From positions 12,846 to 76,845 of the forward strand of contig DBMP01000009.1 in the NCBI GenBank assembly GCA_002298145.1: 64,000 nucleotides of DNA. The letters are read 5' to 3'. Made by a program: the position numbers and the translations under genes. Source of the DNA: Spartobacteria bacterium UBA695. GTDB lineage: Bacteria > Verrucomicrobiota > Verrucomicrobiia > Chthoniobacterales > Chthoniobacteraceae. The notes below the pieces were generated by a model. That model was given only the letters and a program-made list of their open reading frames with translations, ran no database searches and had not been told where the DNA came from. Below are positions 16,746 to 25,750 of the stretch, piece by piece; within the stretch, counting starts at the first letter, position 1; every line of letters begins with the position of its first letter.

Positions 16746-16798
16746 GAGCGTGATTTGCGGGTTTGAAAAAACTCTAGTGACCCTACATAATAACCCCC

Positions 16799-18478
16799 GT
16801 GACCGCAACGCTCACTTCCCTCCGCATCCGCAACCTGGCGCTCGTCGAAGACCTGCAATGGCGTCTGGAGCGCGGGTTCGTCGCGGTGACGGGCGAGACC
16901 GGCTCCGGCAAATCCATCATCCTGGGCGCCCTCAAGCTGATCCTGGGCGAACGGGCCGATAAATCCCTGATCCGCACCGGCGCAGACGGCTGCACCGTGG
17001 AGGCGGTCTTCGAGCTCGAAGGCGGCGCACCCACCGCCCGGCTCAACCCATGGTTGGAAGCGCAGGGCGTGGAGCCGTGCGAGGGGGGCGAGCTGATTTT
17101 AAAGCGCACGTTCACCCGCGCGGGGGCCAACCGGCAATTCATCAACGCCAGCGCGACGACCCTTTCCGTCCTCTCCCAACTGGGCGAGGGCCTGGTGGAT
17201 CTCCACGGGCCGCACGACCACCAGTCGCTCCTTTCCGTGGAAAAACAGCTCGAACTCCTCGACGCCTTCGCGGGCAACGCCGCGCTGCTGGCCGAGTACG
17301 AGACGCGCTACCGCGAGTGGCTCAGCCTCACGGCGGAATACGAAGAGCTCTCCACCAGCGAATCCGCCCTGGAGCGGGAGCTGGACCTCCTGCGCCACCA
17401 GTCGCGCGAGATCGAAGCCGCCTGCCTGCGCGAAGAAGAGGAGGCCGAGGTGCTCGCCCGCTACCACGTCGCCACCAACAGCCGCCGCCTCGTCGAGCTC
17501 GCCACGCAGATCGCCCGCCGCCTTTCCGACGCCGACGACGCCCTGCTGCCCGGCCTCGCCGAGCTGACCCGCCTTTTCCGCGAGCTCGAAAAGCTCGACC
17601 CCTCCACCACCCCGCTCGCCGAGGCCCACACCGGAGCCGTCGCGGCCCTGGAGGACACCGTGCGCGAACTGGAGCGCTACGCAGGCCGCCTGGACCTCGA
17701 CCCGGAACAACTTGCCGAGCTGGAAGACCGCGTGACGTTGATCGAGACCCTCAAGCGCAAATACGGCCCCTCGCTCGCCGAGGTGATCGCCTTCGGAGCC
17801 CAGGCCGCCGCCCGGCTGCACAAGATCGAATCGCGCGGCGACGAACTGGCCCGGCTGGAAAAAGAGATCGAAGCGGCGCGCGCCAAGGTCCAGACGGCAG
17901 GCGGCAAGCTCTCCAAAACCCGCAAAACCGCTGCGCCCAAGCTGGCCGCCGATGTGGCCGGGCAGTTGCGCGACCTCGGGTTCAAAAAAAGCGGCTTCGA
18001 AGTCACCCTCACCCCGCAGGAGAAACCGGGCCCCCACGGCCTGGAAGGGGCCGAATTCCTCTTCGCCCCCAACCCCGGCGAACCGCTCAAAGCGCTCAAA
18101 TCCATCGCCTCCAGCGGCGAAATATCGCGCGTCATGCTGGCGGTAAAGTCGTCGCTCGCAGCCCAGGACACCGTAGCGCTCATGGTTTTCGACGAAATCG
18201 ACGCCAACGTCGGCGGCGAGATCGCCCACACCGTCGGAGCCAAAATGCGTTCCCTGGGAGCAGCGCGCCAAGTCCTCTGCATCACGCATCTGCCCCAGGT
18301 GGCCGCCGCAGCTCAGGCCCAGTGCGTCGTCAGCAAGGAATTCCACGACGGCCGTACCCGCTCACACTTAGTCGAAGTGGAAGGCAAAGCGCGCGTGGAG
18401 GAAATCGCCCGGATGCTCGGAGGCCAAACCGAATCCGCCCTCGCCCACGCCCGGGAGTTGCTCAAAGGCTGGAAATAA
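16799..18478 (+). CDS. recN: DNA repair protein RecN
   Basis: This 559-residue SMC-like ATPase acts in double-strand-break repair. The N-terminal half has ALVEDLQWRLERG and the Walker A motif GETGSGKS near residue 31. A central coiled coil spans about 150-370. The C-terminal half has the ABC signature SSGEISRVMLAVKS near 440 and Walker B MVFDEIDANVGGEIA near 461, then the H-loop CITHLPQVAA. The start is a GTG at 16799, immediately before the conserved TLTSLRIRNLALVE. It is transcribed alone, divergent from the PhnP-like gene. The following 180 bases are AT-rich and lead to a gene of foreign composition. Confidence 0.96.
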   Translation: MTATLTSLRIRNLALVEDLQWRLERGFVAVTGETGSGKSIILGALKLILGERADKSLIRTGADGCTVEAVFELEGGAPTARLNPWLEAQGVEPCEGGELILKRTFTRAGANRQFINASATTLSVLSQLGEGLVDLHGPHDHQSLLSVEKQLELLDAFAGNAALLAEYETRYREWLSLTAEYEELSTSESALERELDLLRHQSREIEAACLREEEEAEVLARYHVATNSRRLVELATQIARRLSDADDALLPGLAELTRLFRELEKLDPSTTPLAEAHTGAVAALEDTVRELERYAGRLDLDPEQLAELEDRVTLIETLKRKYGPSLAEVIAFGAQAAARLHKIESRGDELARLEKEIEAARAKVQTAGGKLSKTRKTAAPKLAADVAGQLRDLGFKKSGFEVTLTPQEKPGPHGLEGAEFLFAPNPGEPLKALKSIASSGEISRVMLAVKSSLAAQDTVALMVFDEIDANVGGEIAHTVGAKMRSLGAARQVLCITHLPQVAAAAQAQCVVSKEFHDGRTRSHLVEVEGKARVEEIARMLGGQTESALAHARELLKGWK

Positions 18479-18660
18479 TAAAGAGGCCACTCTTGAAACT
18501 CGGCACATCTGCTCGTTTCTTTGTCAATTTTCAAGAGTTGCCCTCTTATCAGGCTATTATTTTTTCCAAGCGAAAAAACTTTACATACGAAGTTGGAAAC
18601 CGTAGCCGTACTTCGGATGCAATGGGAAGCACGGACGCATCTGGAAGAAGAACCCAAACT

Positions 18661-19953
18661 ATGAACTCACAAAAGCGGCCGACATGTTTCGTAATTTCAC
18701 CCATTGGCGAAGAGAACTCTGAACCCCGCGAACACGCAGACGATGTCTTCGATCTGTTGATTGAGCCAGCTTTAGAGAGATTTGGTTTTTCTGTGCTCCG
18801 TGCCGATAAAATCAACTCGTTGGGATCGATCAACAAAGATGTCATTGATCAAATTCAGAATGCGGAGGTATGCGTGATTGACATTACTGGCCACAATCCG
18901 AACGTCATGTACGAATGCGGTCGCAGGCATGAGACCGGAAAGCCATACATAATGATTGCGAAAAAGGGTGAGACGCTTCCGTTTGATATAACAACAATAC
19001 GTACCATTTTCTACAGTTTATGCAGTGGACGAGATATTCATGATGCAGTGAAATCCGTCCAAGGTGCCGTGGAGAAAATTGTCGCGGACGGTTTCCAATT
19101 AAACAGTTCGGGTGAATCGTTGGCAAGTGTTGCTGAAGCGGTTCGACGCATTGAGCGAACGCTTGACCGCTTGGCCGTTGCGAGTCCTTCACTCTCCATT
19201 ACCACACCATCTCCACGTGCCTCTGAGTTAATAAAGCAATACGGTCTGATTGCGGCTTTGAATTATGCGTTTTCGCAACGGGATTCAGATTTGGTTGATG
19301 AGATTCTTCCAAGGTTAGCAAAGAAGCGCCCCGAGGGTAATAATTTCATTCTCAGTGGCTTAGCCCAAGGCGCAGCGATTGGAAGTCGTGTTGCTTTCGA
19401 TCTCTTGGCTTGTCATGTTACAAATCTAGGCGGGTTTGAACAGGATGATGTTATAACGATTGTAGGCTGCTTCGTCACAGGAGCAAACCGACTTGACGAG
19501 GAAAAGAAGGCGTTAGAGTTACTCGAACCGCTCTTTAACGGGGTCAGTGAGGGTCGCATGGGAGATTATTCAGTTGAAAATCGGGCAAGTCTGCTTACTC
19601 AAAAGAATCGGTTGCTTAGCGGACTTGGGCGATTTATGGAAACGTTTGAGATTGGCCAACGCGTTTTAGATCTTTGTCCTAATGACGAATCCTATTTGTA
19701 TAATCAATCGATAAGTTGCGAGAAAGTGGCCAAATTTGATGAGGCTTTGGCGCTCGTGGACCGTTATATGGCTATCATTTGTGATAAACCCAACCCCGAT
19801 GAGGATCATTTGCAGCGGGCCGTGATAACATATGCGAAAGCGGGACTAAAGGCGAAGACAATTGATGCGTTTAGCCTTTTGAAAAAGCATCATCCATACA
19901 TAGCAGACGTTGTTAAAGGAGAGGACAATGTTGAGGCGATCTTGAACGCCTAA
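18661..19953 (+). CDS. Nucleoside deoxyribosyltransferase/TIR-like N-domain with helical-repeat C-domain, possible defence or stress effector
   Basis: This 430-residue protein opens with CFVISPIGEENSEPREHAD and continues with ADLTG-type strands (CVIDITGHNPNVMYECG) near residue 80. This is the pattern of the nucleoside 2-deoxyribosyltransferase-like/TIR-like fold, in which the Glu of NVMYECG is the expected catalytic residue. Residues about 190-430 are helical with TPR-like pairs. The gene has clearly lower GC and different codon use than recN and the FHA gene around it, pointing to transfer. An in-frame ATG at 18622 would add 13 residues. Members of this fold split NAD or nucleosides in immune systems, but that function here is inference. 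No partner gene adjoins it. Confidence 0.8.
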   Translation: MNSQKRPTCFVISPIGEENSEPREHADDVFDLLIEPALERFGFSVLRADKINSLGSINKDVIDQIQNAEVCVIDITGHNPNVMYECGRRHETGKPYIMIAKKGETLPFDITTIRTIFYSLCSGRDIHDAVKSVQGAVEKIVADGFQLNSSGESLASVAEAVRRIERTLDRLAVASPSLSITTPSPRASELIKQYGLIAALNYAFSQRDSDLVDEILPRLAKKRPEGNNFILSGLAQGAAIGSRVAFDLLACHVTNLGGFEQDDVITIVGCFVTGANRLDEEKKALELLEPLFNGVSEGRMGDYSVENRASLLTQKNRLLSGLGRFMETFEIGQRVLDLCPNDESYLYNQSISCEKVAKFDEALALVDRYMAIICDKPNPDEDHLQRAVITYAKAGLKAKTIDAFSLLKKHHPYIADVVKGEDNVEAILNA

Positions 19954-20022
19954 AGAATCCTTCCAGTGAAGCTGACGTACAATGGGGTCAACTCCTGAAA
20001 CTTGACGGAATGCGTTCGAGGC

Positions 20023-23000
20023 CTACACCAGCCCGATCTGCCCTTTGAAGATCCAGATGAGCGCTTTGACGCCTAGCTCCAGGAGGTTAAAGGGCTTGGC
20101 GATGAAGTCGTTGCCGCCGCTGAGGCTCGATTGCACGCGGTTTTGGACGGTCACGGCTCCCGTGATGAAGACGACGGGCACTTTCTTGTAGTTGGGCAGC
20201 TTGCGCAGCCGGGTGCAGAGCTCGAAGCCGTTGATGTCGGGCAGGCCCACATCGATTAAGACCAGATCGTACTGTTCCCTCTCAAATGCGGCGAGGGCTC
20301 CCTTGGCGTCCACGGCGCTCGATACGTTGAGCCGGAGCGTTTCCAGGGCGGCGAGGATGGTCTTGCGGGCGTCGGGGTCGTCGTCGATGGCAAAGAGGCG
20401 CGCCTGGGAGGGGTCCTGGGTCAGCGAAAGGTTCTTCTCGTGGATGAGGGTGACGAGGAAGTCGACCGCCTGGCTGACGGTGCGCAGGGAAGAGGGGTTG
20501 ATCTGCCCGGGGATTTTCTTGAGGTCGTCCACGAGCATTTCGAGCGCATTGGAGAGGGTAGCGACGGGGGTGACGTTGGCGCGGCGGGTCTCCTCGGCCA
20601 TGCAGTGGAGGCCAACCTGAAATTCCTCCAAGAGCGAGAGCTCCATCTGGTTCTTGATGAACGCGTGGAGGCTGCGGCGCATGGAGTTGAGGGCCTCGGG
20701 CGCGGTTTCGAGGATTTTCTTGAGGTCGGGCGCGCCTCCGCCAAAGACGGGCCCGGGGCGGGTGGAAACCATGCCGGGATCGTGCGCGGGCGGGGCGATT
20801 TCGATAAGCGAATGCCTCGGATCGGCGGCTGTAGCGGCGGATGGCGCTAGCGGCTCTTCCTGGGCGAGGGAGAGCTTCGGGACCGGCGGGAAACTGGCGG
20901 CGGCGGGCGCGGCCGGAGCGGGCGTGGCGACCGGGGCCGGGCGCAGCGGGATCGACGGCATTTGCACGGTCGGCATGGAAACCGTCGGCATGGAAAGGGT
21001 GGGCATCGGCGTGGGCGCAGGCGCCTGCACGGGTGCGGCGGGGGTCGCAACGGGCGCGGGCACGGGGGCCGGAGCGGCGACAGGGGCAGCGGGCCGCGCG
21101 GCGAGGGCGGCGATCTCGCTTTGGGCCAGGGAGAGCTTTTCGGCGGCGGTGGCGACCTCGGTTTTGAGGGCATCGCGCTCGCGGGTGAGCCCTTCGAGCT
21201 GGGCTTGGAGGCCGGATTCCGCACCTTGGGCGGAGCGGTGTTCGCGCAGGAGGTTTTCGAGCTGGCCGCGCAGTTCCCCGCTGGAGGCCTTGGCGGCATC
21301 GAGATCGCGGGCGTCGGCCGCGGCTTTGGCCTGGGCCTCGGCGAGGGAGGTTTTCAGCAGGTCGCGCTCTTTGGAGAGGGCCGCGAGGCGGTCCTGCAAG
21401 TCGGAGGCGGTGGACTGGGAGGAGGCCCCGTCGCGGGTGGCGGCGGCGAGCTTGGACTCCAGTTCCGCGTTGCTGATCTTGGCGGCGTTGCGCTCCTGGG
21501 TCATCGCGGTGAGCTTCGCCTCGGTCTCGGTTACGGTGGCCCGGGCTTCGTCGCGTTCTTTGGAGACGGAATCGACCTTGGCCTGCAACGTCACGGAGGC
21601 GGCCTTGGCTTCATCGCGTTCCTCGGTCATGGCGTCGAGTTTGCCTTGGTGCGCGGCCTCGGCGACCTTGGCGGCGTCGCGCTCTTTGGCCATGGCGTCG
21701 AGCTTGACCTGGGTTTCCTTGACCTCGGCGCGAACTTCGTCGTTCTCCGTGCAGAGCAGGTCGATCTGGGCCTGCAAGTCGGTGGCGGAGGCCTTGGCCA
21801 GATCGCGTTCGCGGGAGAGCTCCTCGATGCGCTGCTGGAGGCTCTTTTCGAAGGATTTGAAGCCGTCGCAGTCGGCGGCGAGGATCTTGACGCGGGAGGT
21901 CGCTTCGTCGAGGGATTTGCGCAGTTCGTCGCGCTCCTTGGCGGCTTTCTCGGTCTCGGCCCTGGCCTCGGTGAGCTGGGTGGCGAGGCGGTCTTTCTCC
22001 TGCTGGATGCTGTCGCGGTCCTGGGTAAGGGAGGCGATCTGCTGGCGGTCGCCGGTCTGGTCGCCGGAAAGGGTGGAGATCAGCGCGTTGGAGTCGCGCA
22101 GCTGCCGGGCGGTGAGCTCCACGGCGTCGCGGGCTTCCTTGGCCTCTTTCTCGGCTTTGGCGGCGCGGGCCTCGGCGGCGGCGACTTCCTCGGTGGCCTG
22201 GGACTGGTCGCGCTCGCGGTCGCGGGAGGCGTTCTCCAACCGCTGGAGGGTTTCGTCGCGCTTGGCCAGGGCGGCGTCGAGCTTGGCCTTGAGGCCGTCG
22301 ATTTCGGACTTGAGCTCGCCGATGGCGTTCTCCTGCTCCAGGAGGCGGGCGGCGGCTTCTTTCTGTTTGCGGACGCTCTCGGCGGCGGCTTTGGTCTCGG
22401 CCTCTACCTGGGCTTGGGCGGCGGCGAGCTGGGTGGAGAATTGCTCTTTCTCCGCGCGAAGGGTGTCGCGGGCCTGCATCAGGGAGGCGATCTTCTGCTG
22501 CTGGCCGGTTTGGTCGCCGGAGAGGGCTTCCACCTGGCCCTTGGCGTTCTGCAATTCGCGCTCGGCCTTGGCGGCTTTTTCCTCGGCGGCCTTGAGGCTC
22601 TCCTCCAGGGCGGTGACGCGGGCCCCGGCGATGGAGAGGGCGGTGGCGATGCTTTTTTCCTTCAGGTCGATGACCTTCCGGTTGCTCTCGGTCTCGGTCT
22701 GGAGTTGGTCGAGCTGCTCCTCGGCGTCCTTGAGCTGGGCGGCGAGGGCTTTGTTATGAAATTCCAGCCCGTCGCGCTCCTTGGCGAGGGTTTCGGTCTC
22801 TTTTTTGAGTTTCTCGACCTCGTCGGCCAGGCCCTTTGCCTCGGCGTCGGAAACGCCGCCGCCCGCCTGCCGCTGGAGGCCGTAATGGATGGTCAGAGTG
22901 CCCCGGACCGCGCCGAACTGGACGATGTCGCCATCCTGGACCTCCCGCTCGGAGATCGGCTCCTGGTTGACGAAGGTTTTATTCGTGGAGCCGAGGTCGC

Positions 23001-23493
23001 GCAGGATGAACTTGCCCCCCTGCTGGATGAACTGGGCGTGGTGGCCGGAAACCGAGGGGTCTTTGATCCGCACGTCGTTGTCGGACTTCCAGCCGACGGT
23101 GGTGGCTCCCTCAAACTGGACGATATCGGTGTCGCCCTCCGGGGTGGCCAGGGCGAGGCGGCCGCGCAGGCGCGCTTCGATGGCCGCTTTGCCCTCCCCG
23201 GGGTCGCTTTCCAGAAAGAGGCCCTCGATCTTGCCGAAACGGACGGAGTCGCCCTCTTTGAGGCCCGCTTCGAAAATCGCCACGCCGTTGACCCAGCATT
23301 TGTTGGCCGAGCCCAAGTCGCGCAATTTATACGCGCCGTTCTCAAAAATGATCTCTGCATGGCGCGGGGAGACTGAGGGGGCTTTGAGCGGGAACGCGTT
23401 TTCAGCCGCCTCGCCGATGGTAAGCGGCTGGTTCTGGGGTACTCCGTGGGAGATGATGCCCGATCCGGGAATGTGTACGAAAAGTGTGGCCAT
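20023..23493 (-). CDS. FHA-FHA-coiled-coil-receiver signalling protein
   Basis: This 1156-residue protein has two FHA phosphothreonine-binding domains: about residues 22-85 (SVSPRHAEIIFENGAYKLRDLGS) and 145-205 (SVSGHHAQFI, LRDLGSTNKTFVN). A coiled coil follows from about 225 to 790, then a Pro/Ala-rich linker (about 800-900). A helical segment of about 100 residues resembles an HPt domain. A C-terminal receiver domain (about 1030-1150) keeps the acidic pocket AIDDDPD, the acceptor Asp in LVLIDVGLPD and the Lys of IAKPF. It has no membrane helix, so it is cytoplasmic. It probably links Ser/Thr kinase signals to a two-component pathway. No kinase gene adjoins it. Confidence 0.88.
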   Translation of the reverse strand: MATLFVHIPGSGIISHGVPQNQPLTIGEAAENAFPLKAPSVSPRHAEIIFENGAYKLRDLGSANKCWVNGVAIFEAGLKEGDSVRFGKIEGLFLESDPGEGKAAIEARLRGRLALATPEGDTDIVQFEGATTVGWKSDNDVRIKDPSVSGHHAQFIQQGGKFILRDLGSTNKTFVNQEPISEREVQDGDIVQFGAVRGTLTIHYGLQRQAGGGVSDAEAKGLADEVEKLKKETETLAKERDGLEFHNKALAAQLKDAEEQLDQLQTETESNRKVIDLKEKSIATALSIAGARVTALEESLKAAEEKAAKAERELQNAKGQVEALSGDQTGQQQKIASLMQARDTLRAEKEQFSTQLAAAQAQVEAETKAAAESVRKQKEAAARLLEQENAIGELKSEIDGLKAKLDAALAKRDETLQRLENASRDRERDQSQATEEVAAAEARAAKAEKEAKEARDAVELTARQLRDSNALISTLSGDQTGDRQQIASLTQDRDSIQQEKDRLATQLTEARAETEKAAKERDELRKSLDEATSRVKILAADCDGFKSFEKSLQQRIEELSRERDLAKASATDLQAQIDLLCTENDEVRAEVKETQVKLDAMAKERDAAKVAEAAHQGKLDAMTEERDEAKAASVTLQAKVDSVSKERDEARATVTETEAKLTAMTQERNAAKISNAELESKLAAATRDGASSQSTASDLQDRLAALSKERDLLKTSLAEAQAKAAADARDLDAAKASSGELRGQLENLLREHRSAQGAESGLQAQLEGLTRERDALKTEVATAAEKLSLAQSEIAALAARPAAPVAAPAPVPAPVATPAAPVQAPAPTPMPTLSMPTVSMPTVQMPSIPLRPAPVATPAPAAPAAASFPPVPKLSLAQEEPLAPSAATAADPRHSLIEIAPPAHDPGMVSTRPGPVFGGGAPDLKKILETAPEALNSMRRSLHAFIKNQMELSLLEEFQVGLHCMAEETRRANVTPVATLSNALEMLVDDLKKIPGQINPSSLRTVSQAVDFLVTLIHEKNLSLTQDPSQARLFAIDDDPDARKTILAALETLRLNVSSAVDAKGALAAFEREQYDLVLIDVGLPDINGFELCTRLRKLPNYKKVPVVFITGAVTVQNRVQSSLSGGNDFIAKPFNLLELGVKALIWIFKGQIGLV

Positions 23494-23563
23494 GAGGGAT
23501 AACTACCGGGGGATATGACGGCTCATGAAAAGGGAGGTCGTAAAATCGAGTTTGTGAAGCAGG

Positions 23564-25249
23564 TTACGTGCCCTCGCGGCCCGGGGCAACTCTCAAACGA
23601 TTCATATTGCAGCCTGCCGCGCACAAAATCAGCCCCAGGGCGAGCTGCGCGCCCAGCATCCCGAGGCACAAGCCGGAGGGGCTTTGCGGGTTGACCATCT
23701 GGAGGATTTCGTAAAAGCGGGTCCCCTCCATCGACTGGAGGTACGCGCCGGAGCCCCAGTAAAGCGGCGAGAGAGGCCGCAGCGTCCAGCTCAGCCACTC
23801 GGGCGGGGCCAGGAGGACGCCCGCAAAGGGGAGCTGTAAGGCCGCCAGCCCGAAGCAGAGCTGCCGCGCCCGCCCAGCCGTCCGTGCAAAGCTGGAAAGG
23901 GCCAGGCACATCGCGGCGAAAGCGCCGTTGGCCAGGGCCAGCACGCCCGCCTGCCACCCGAGCGCGCCCGGCATCCGGCAAACTTCGTGGATAAAAACCC
24001 CCATCCAAAGCGCCTGAAGCACCACCCACGGCAGCAAAAAGGCGGCCTTGCTGGCGACGTAGGCCCCGACGCGCAGGCCTCGGAATTTCTCGCGTTCGAG
24101 GAACCCGCGCTCCCCGGCAACCTCGCTTGAGGCAATGCGGGCGGTCAGGAAGGCGAGCAGGACGAACTGGGCCAACACAAGGCCGTTGGCCAACCCCACG
24201 CCGTAGGTGGCATCGACGGCCAGGAGGGCGTTCTCGCGGATCTGCGCGGCCACGTCGCCCCGCAGCGCCCCGGCCAGGCCGACGAACCTCGGCAGCCCGT
24301 CCATGGCGAACACTGCCGCGGCCAGGGGAAACGCCAGGGCCAGGGTGACCTCGCGCCCGAGTTCGGCCCGGTCGCGCAAGAGGGCTTCGCCACGCCGCCG
24401 CAACAGCCCGAGCCCCTGCCTCAGCGCGCCCGGCCGCCCCAGCCGCGAGGGGGCGTCGCAGCCCTCGGCTCCGGAGGGAAGCAGGCGGCGATAAGCCTCG
24501 CCGTGTTTTTCCCAGGACCCGTGCCACTGCCCGGCGTCCCGCACGGCAAGCTGCGCCCAGAGCGCCCCGGGGGCTTCGATCTGAAAATAATGAGCCAGGC
24601 CACCCGGCGCGCCATGGTAGGCCAGGTGGCCGCCGCAGAGCACGAGCACGGTATCGAAGTCCCCCAGCCGGTCCAGGGCCTCGGTAACGCGCACGATGGC
24701 GATCCGCAGCTCCACGGCGAGGGTGCGCAGGAGGCGGTCGAACCCGGGATCGCTCCCGGCGTCGTCCCGCTCATCCCAGAGGAGCAGCCCCGGGGAACCG
24801 GCCAGCTCGAGGGCCAGCTCCAGCCGCCGCCGCTGCCCGCGCGAAAGCGTCCCACCCCGGCTCTCCCCGGCCTCCGCCAGCTCCACTCGGCGCAAAAGGG
24901 CCTCGGTCTGCTCGGAAAGATCCGCCGCAGAGGCGACGACGCGCAGCCGCAACGCCCCGGAAATCTGTTCGCGAACCGTCAACCAGCTCGCTGCCCGGTC
25001 ATGGCCAAAATTCAGCGCCGGATGGTACGCCACGGAGGGAGCCGGAGCCGCTCCCGTCCAGATCACTTCGCCAAAAGTGGGAACCCGCACGCCTGCGAGG
25101 ACCTGCAATAAAAGGCTCTTGCCCGAGCCGGGGGGGCCCACCAAGGCCGCCACCTCGCCAGGAAAAAAAACGGCGCTGACATCCCCCAAAAGGACTCGTT
25201 CCTGGGGAAGGGCCGCCGCCAAAAGCGAAACATCGTGGAGTTCGAACAC
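23564..25249 (-). CDS. ABCG-type half transporter (ATPase fused to ABC-2 permease) with degenerate ATPase motifs
   Basis: This 561-residue fusion has an N-terminal ATPase domain and a C-terminal permease with about six membrane helices after residue 290, the domain order of ABCG half transporters. Walker A is GPPGSGKS near residue 40, the signature is LSRGQRRR near 135 and Walker B is LLLWDE near 154. The D-loop reads AGSDP instead of SGLD, and the H-loop His is replaced by Glu in RVTEALD. The start is a GTG at 25249, directly at the edge of a hairpin. ATP hydrolysis may be weakened. The substrate is unknown; it has no obvious operon partner other than the small zinc-ribbon gene upstream. Confidence 0.85.
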   Translation of the reverse strand: MFELHDVSLLAAALPQERVLLGDVSAVFFPGEVAALVGPPGSGKSLLLQVLAGVRVPTFGEVIWTGAAPAPSVAYHPALNFGHDRAASWLTVREQISGALRLRVVASAADLSEQTEALLRRVELAEAGESRGGTLSRGQRRRLELALELAGSPGLLLWDERDDAGSDPGFDRLLRTLAVELRIAIVRVTEALDRLGDFDTVLVLCGGHLAYHGAPGGLAHYFQIEAPGALWAQLAVRDAGQWHGSWEKHGEAYRRLLPSGAEGCDAPSRLGRPGALRQGLGLLRRRGEALLRDRAELGREVTLALAFPLAAAVFAMDGLPRFVGLAGALRGDVAAQIRENALLAVDATYGVGLANGLVLAQFVLLAFLTARIASSEVAGERGFLEREKFRGLRVGAYVASKAAFLLPWVVLQALWMGVFIHEVCRMPGALGWQAGVLALANGAFAAMCLALSSFARTAGRARQLCFGLAALQLPFAGVLLAPPEWLSWTLRPLSPLYWGSGAYLQSMEGTRFYEILQMVNPQSPSGLCLGMLGAQLALGLILCAAGCNMNRLRVAPGREGT

Positions 25250-25276
25250 GCGCCTTACCCTAGAGAGGTAGGCGCG
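25249..25276 (-). promoter_or_regulatory. Hairpin covering the ribosome-binding region of the ABC transporter gene
   Basis: On the minus strand CGCGCCTACC (25267-25276) pairs with GGTAAGGCGCG (25249-25259) with a single bulged base. The 3' arm contains the only Shine-Dalgarno-like AAGG and ends on the first base of the GTG start codon. It could limit translation; no T-tract follows, so it is not a terminator. Confidence 0.35.
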
Positions 25277-25328
25277 CCCGGTGCAAGTCCCGGCTTAGCG
25301 GCTGGTTGAAAAACTAGGGAACCAAAGG

Positions 25329-25613
25329 CTAGGGCGATACCTGTTCGTCCGGGTCCGGCGCGGCGGCTGCCGGGCGGGGATGGTTGTAGACATCCTCGGC
25401 CAGGCGGAAAAGCCCGTAGATCAGCGCGGCGGGCTTGATCACCGTCAGCACCAGGCTGGCCAACGCCGCCATCACCAACCGCAACGGCAGCTGGGCCAGC
25501 AAAAAGCCAATCCCCAGGCTAAAAAGCGCCGCCTTCTCGGGATGCTCGCGGATGCATTTGGCCGTTTTCTCCACCGTTTCCCCACACTTGGGGCAGAAGA
25601 TCTTGCGTTCCAT
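25329..25613 (-). CDS. Small membrane protein with N-terminal zinc ribbon
   Basis: This 94-residue protein starts MERKIFCPKCGETVEKTAKC, a CxxC half-ribbon with a third Cys, followed by one long or two short membrane helices (about residues 30-70, LFSLGIGFLLAQLPLRLVMAALA). The tail is Pro/Ala/Asp-rich. Function unknown. It is upstream of the ABC transporter on the same strand with a 79-base gap, so co-transcription is possible. Confidence 0.7.
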   Translation of the reverse strand: MERKIFCPKCGETVEKTAKCIREHPEKAALFSLGIGFLLAQLPLRLVMAALASLVLTVIKPAALIYGLFRLAEDVYNHPRPAAAAPDPDEQVSP

Positions 25614-25750
25614 ACCCCTTAATTCGCACTCCCCTGCCAGGCCGGGCGCAAGGGAAACTTCCCGGGCCCCCTTATCCCGATTTGAGCCGTCATCGACAAT
25701 TTACAAAAAGGAATTTCGAAAAACCCGAGTTTGCGTCTACCGTGTGCCCC

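Noticed and set aside
17050..18660. A long open frame running through recN in a second frame and joining the low-GC gene at 18661
   Set aside because: The part inside recN is Arg/Pro-rich, as expected for an off-frame reading of a GC-rich gene, and recN itself is complete. Only the part after 18661 is protein-like.
20654..23376. Long plus-strand frames opposite the FHA-receiver gene
   Set aside because: They are low-complexity Ala/Ser/Arg/Gly readings of the coiled-coil coding strand. The minus-strand gene has two FHA domains and a receiver.
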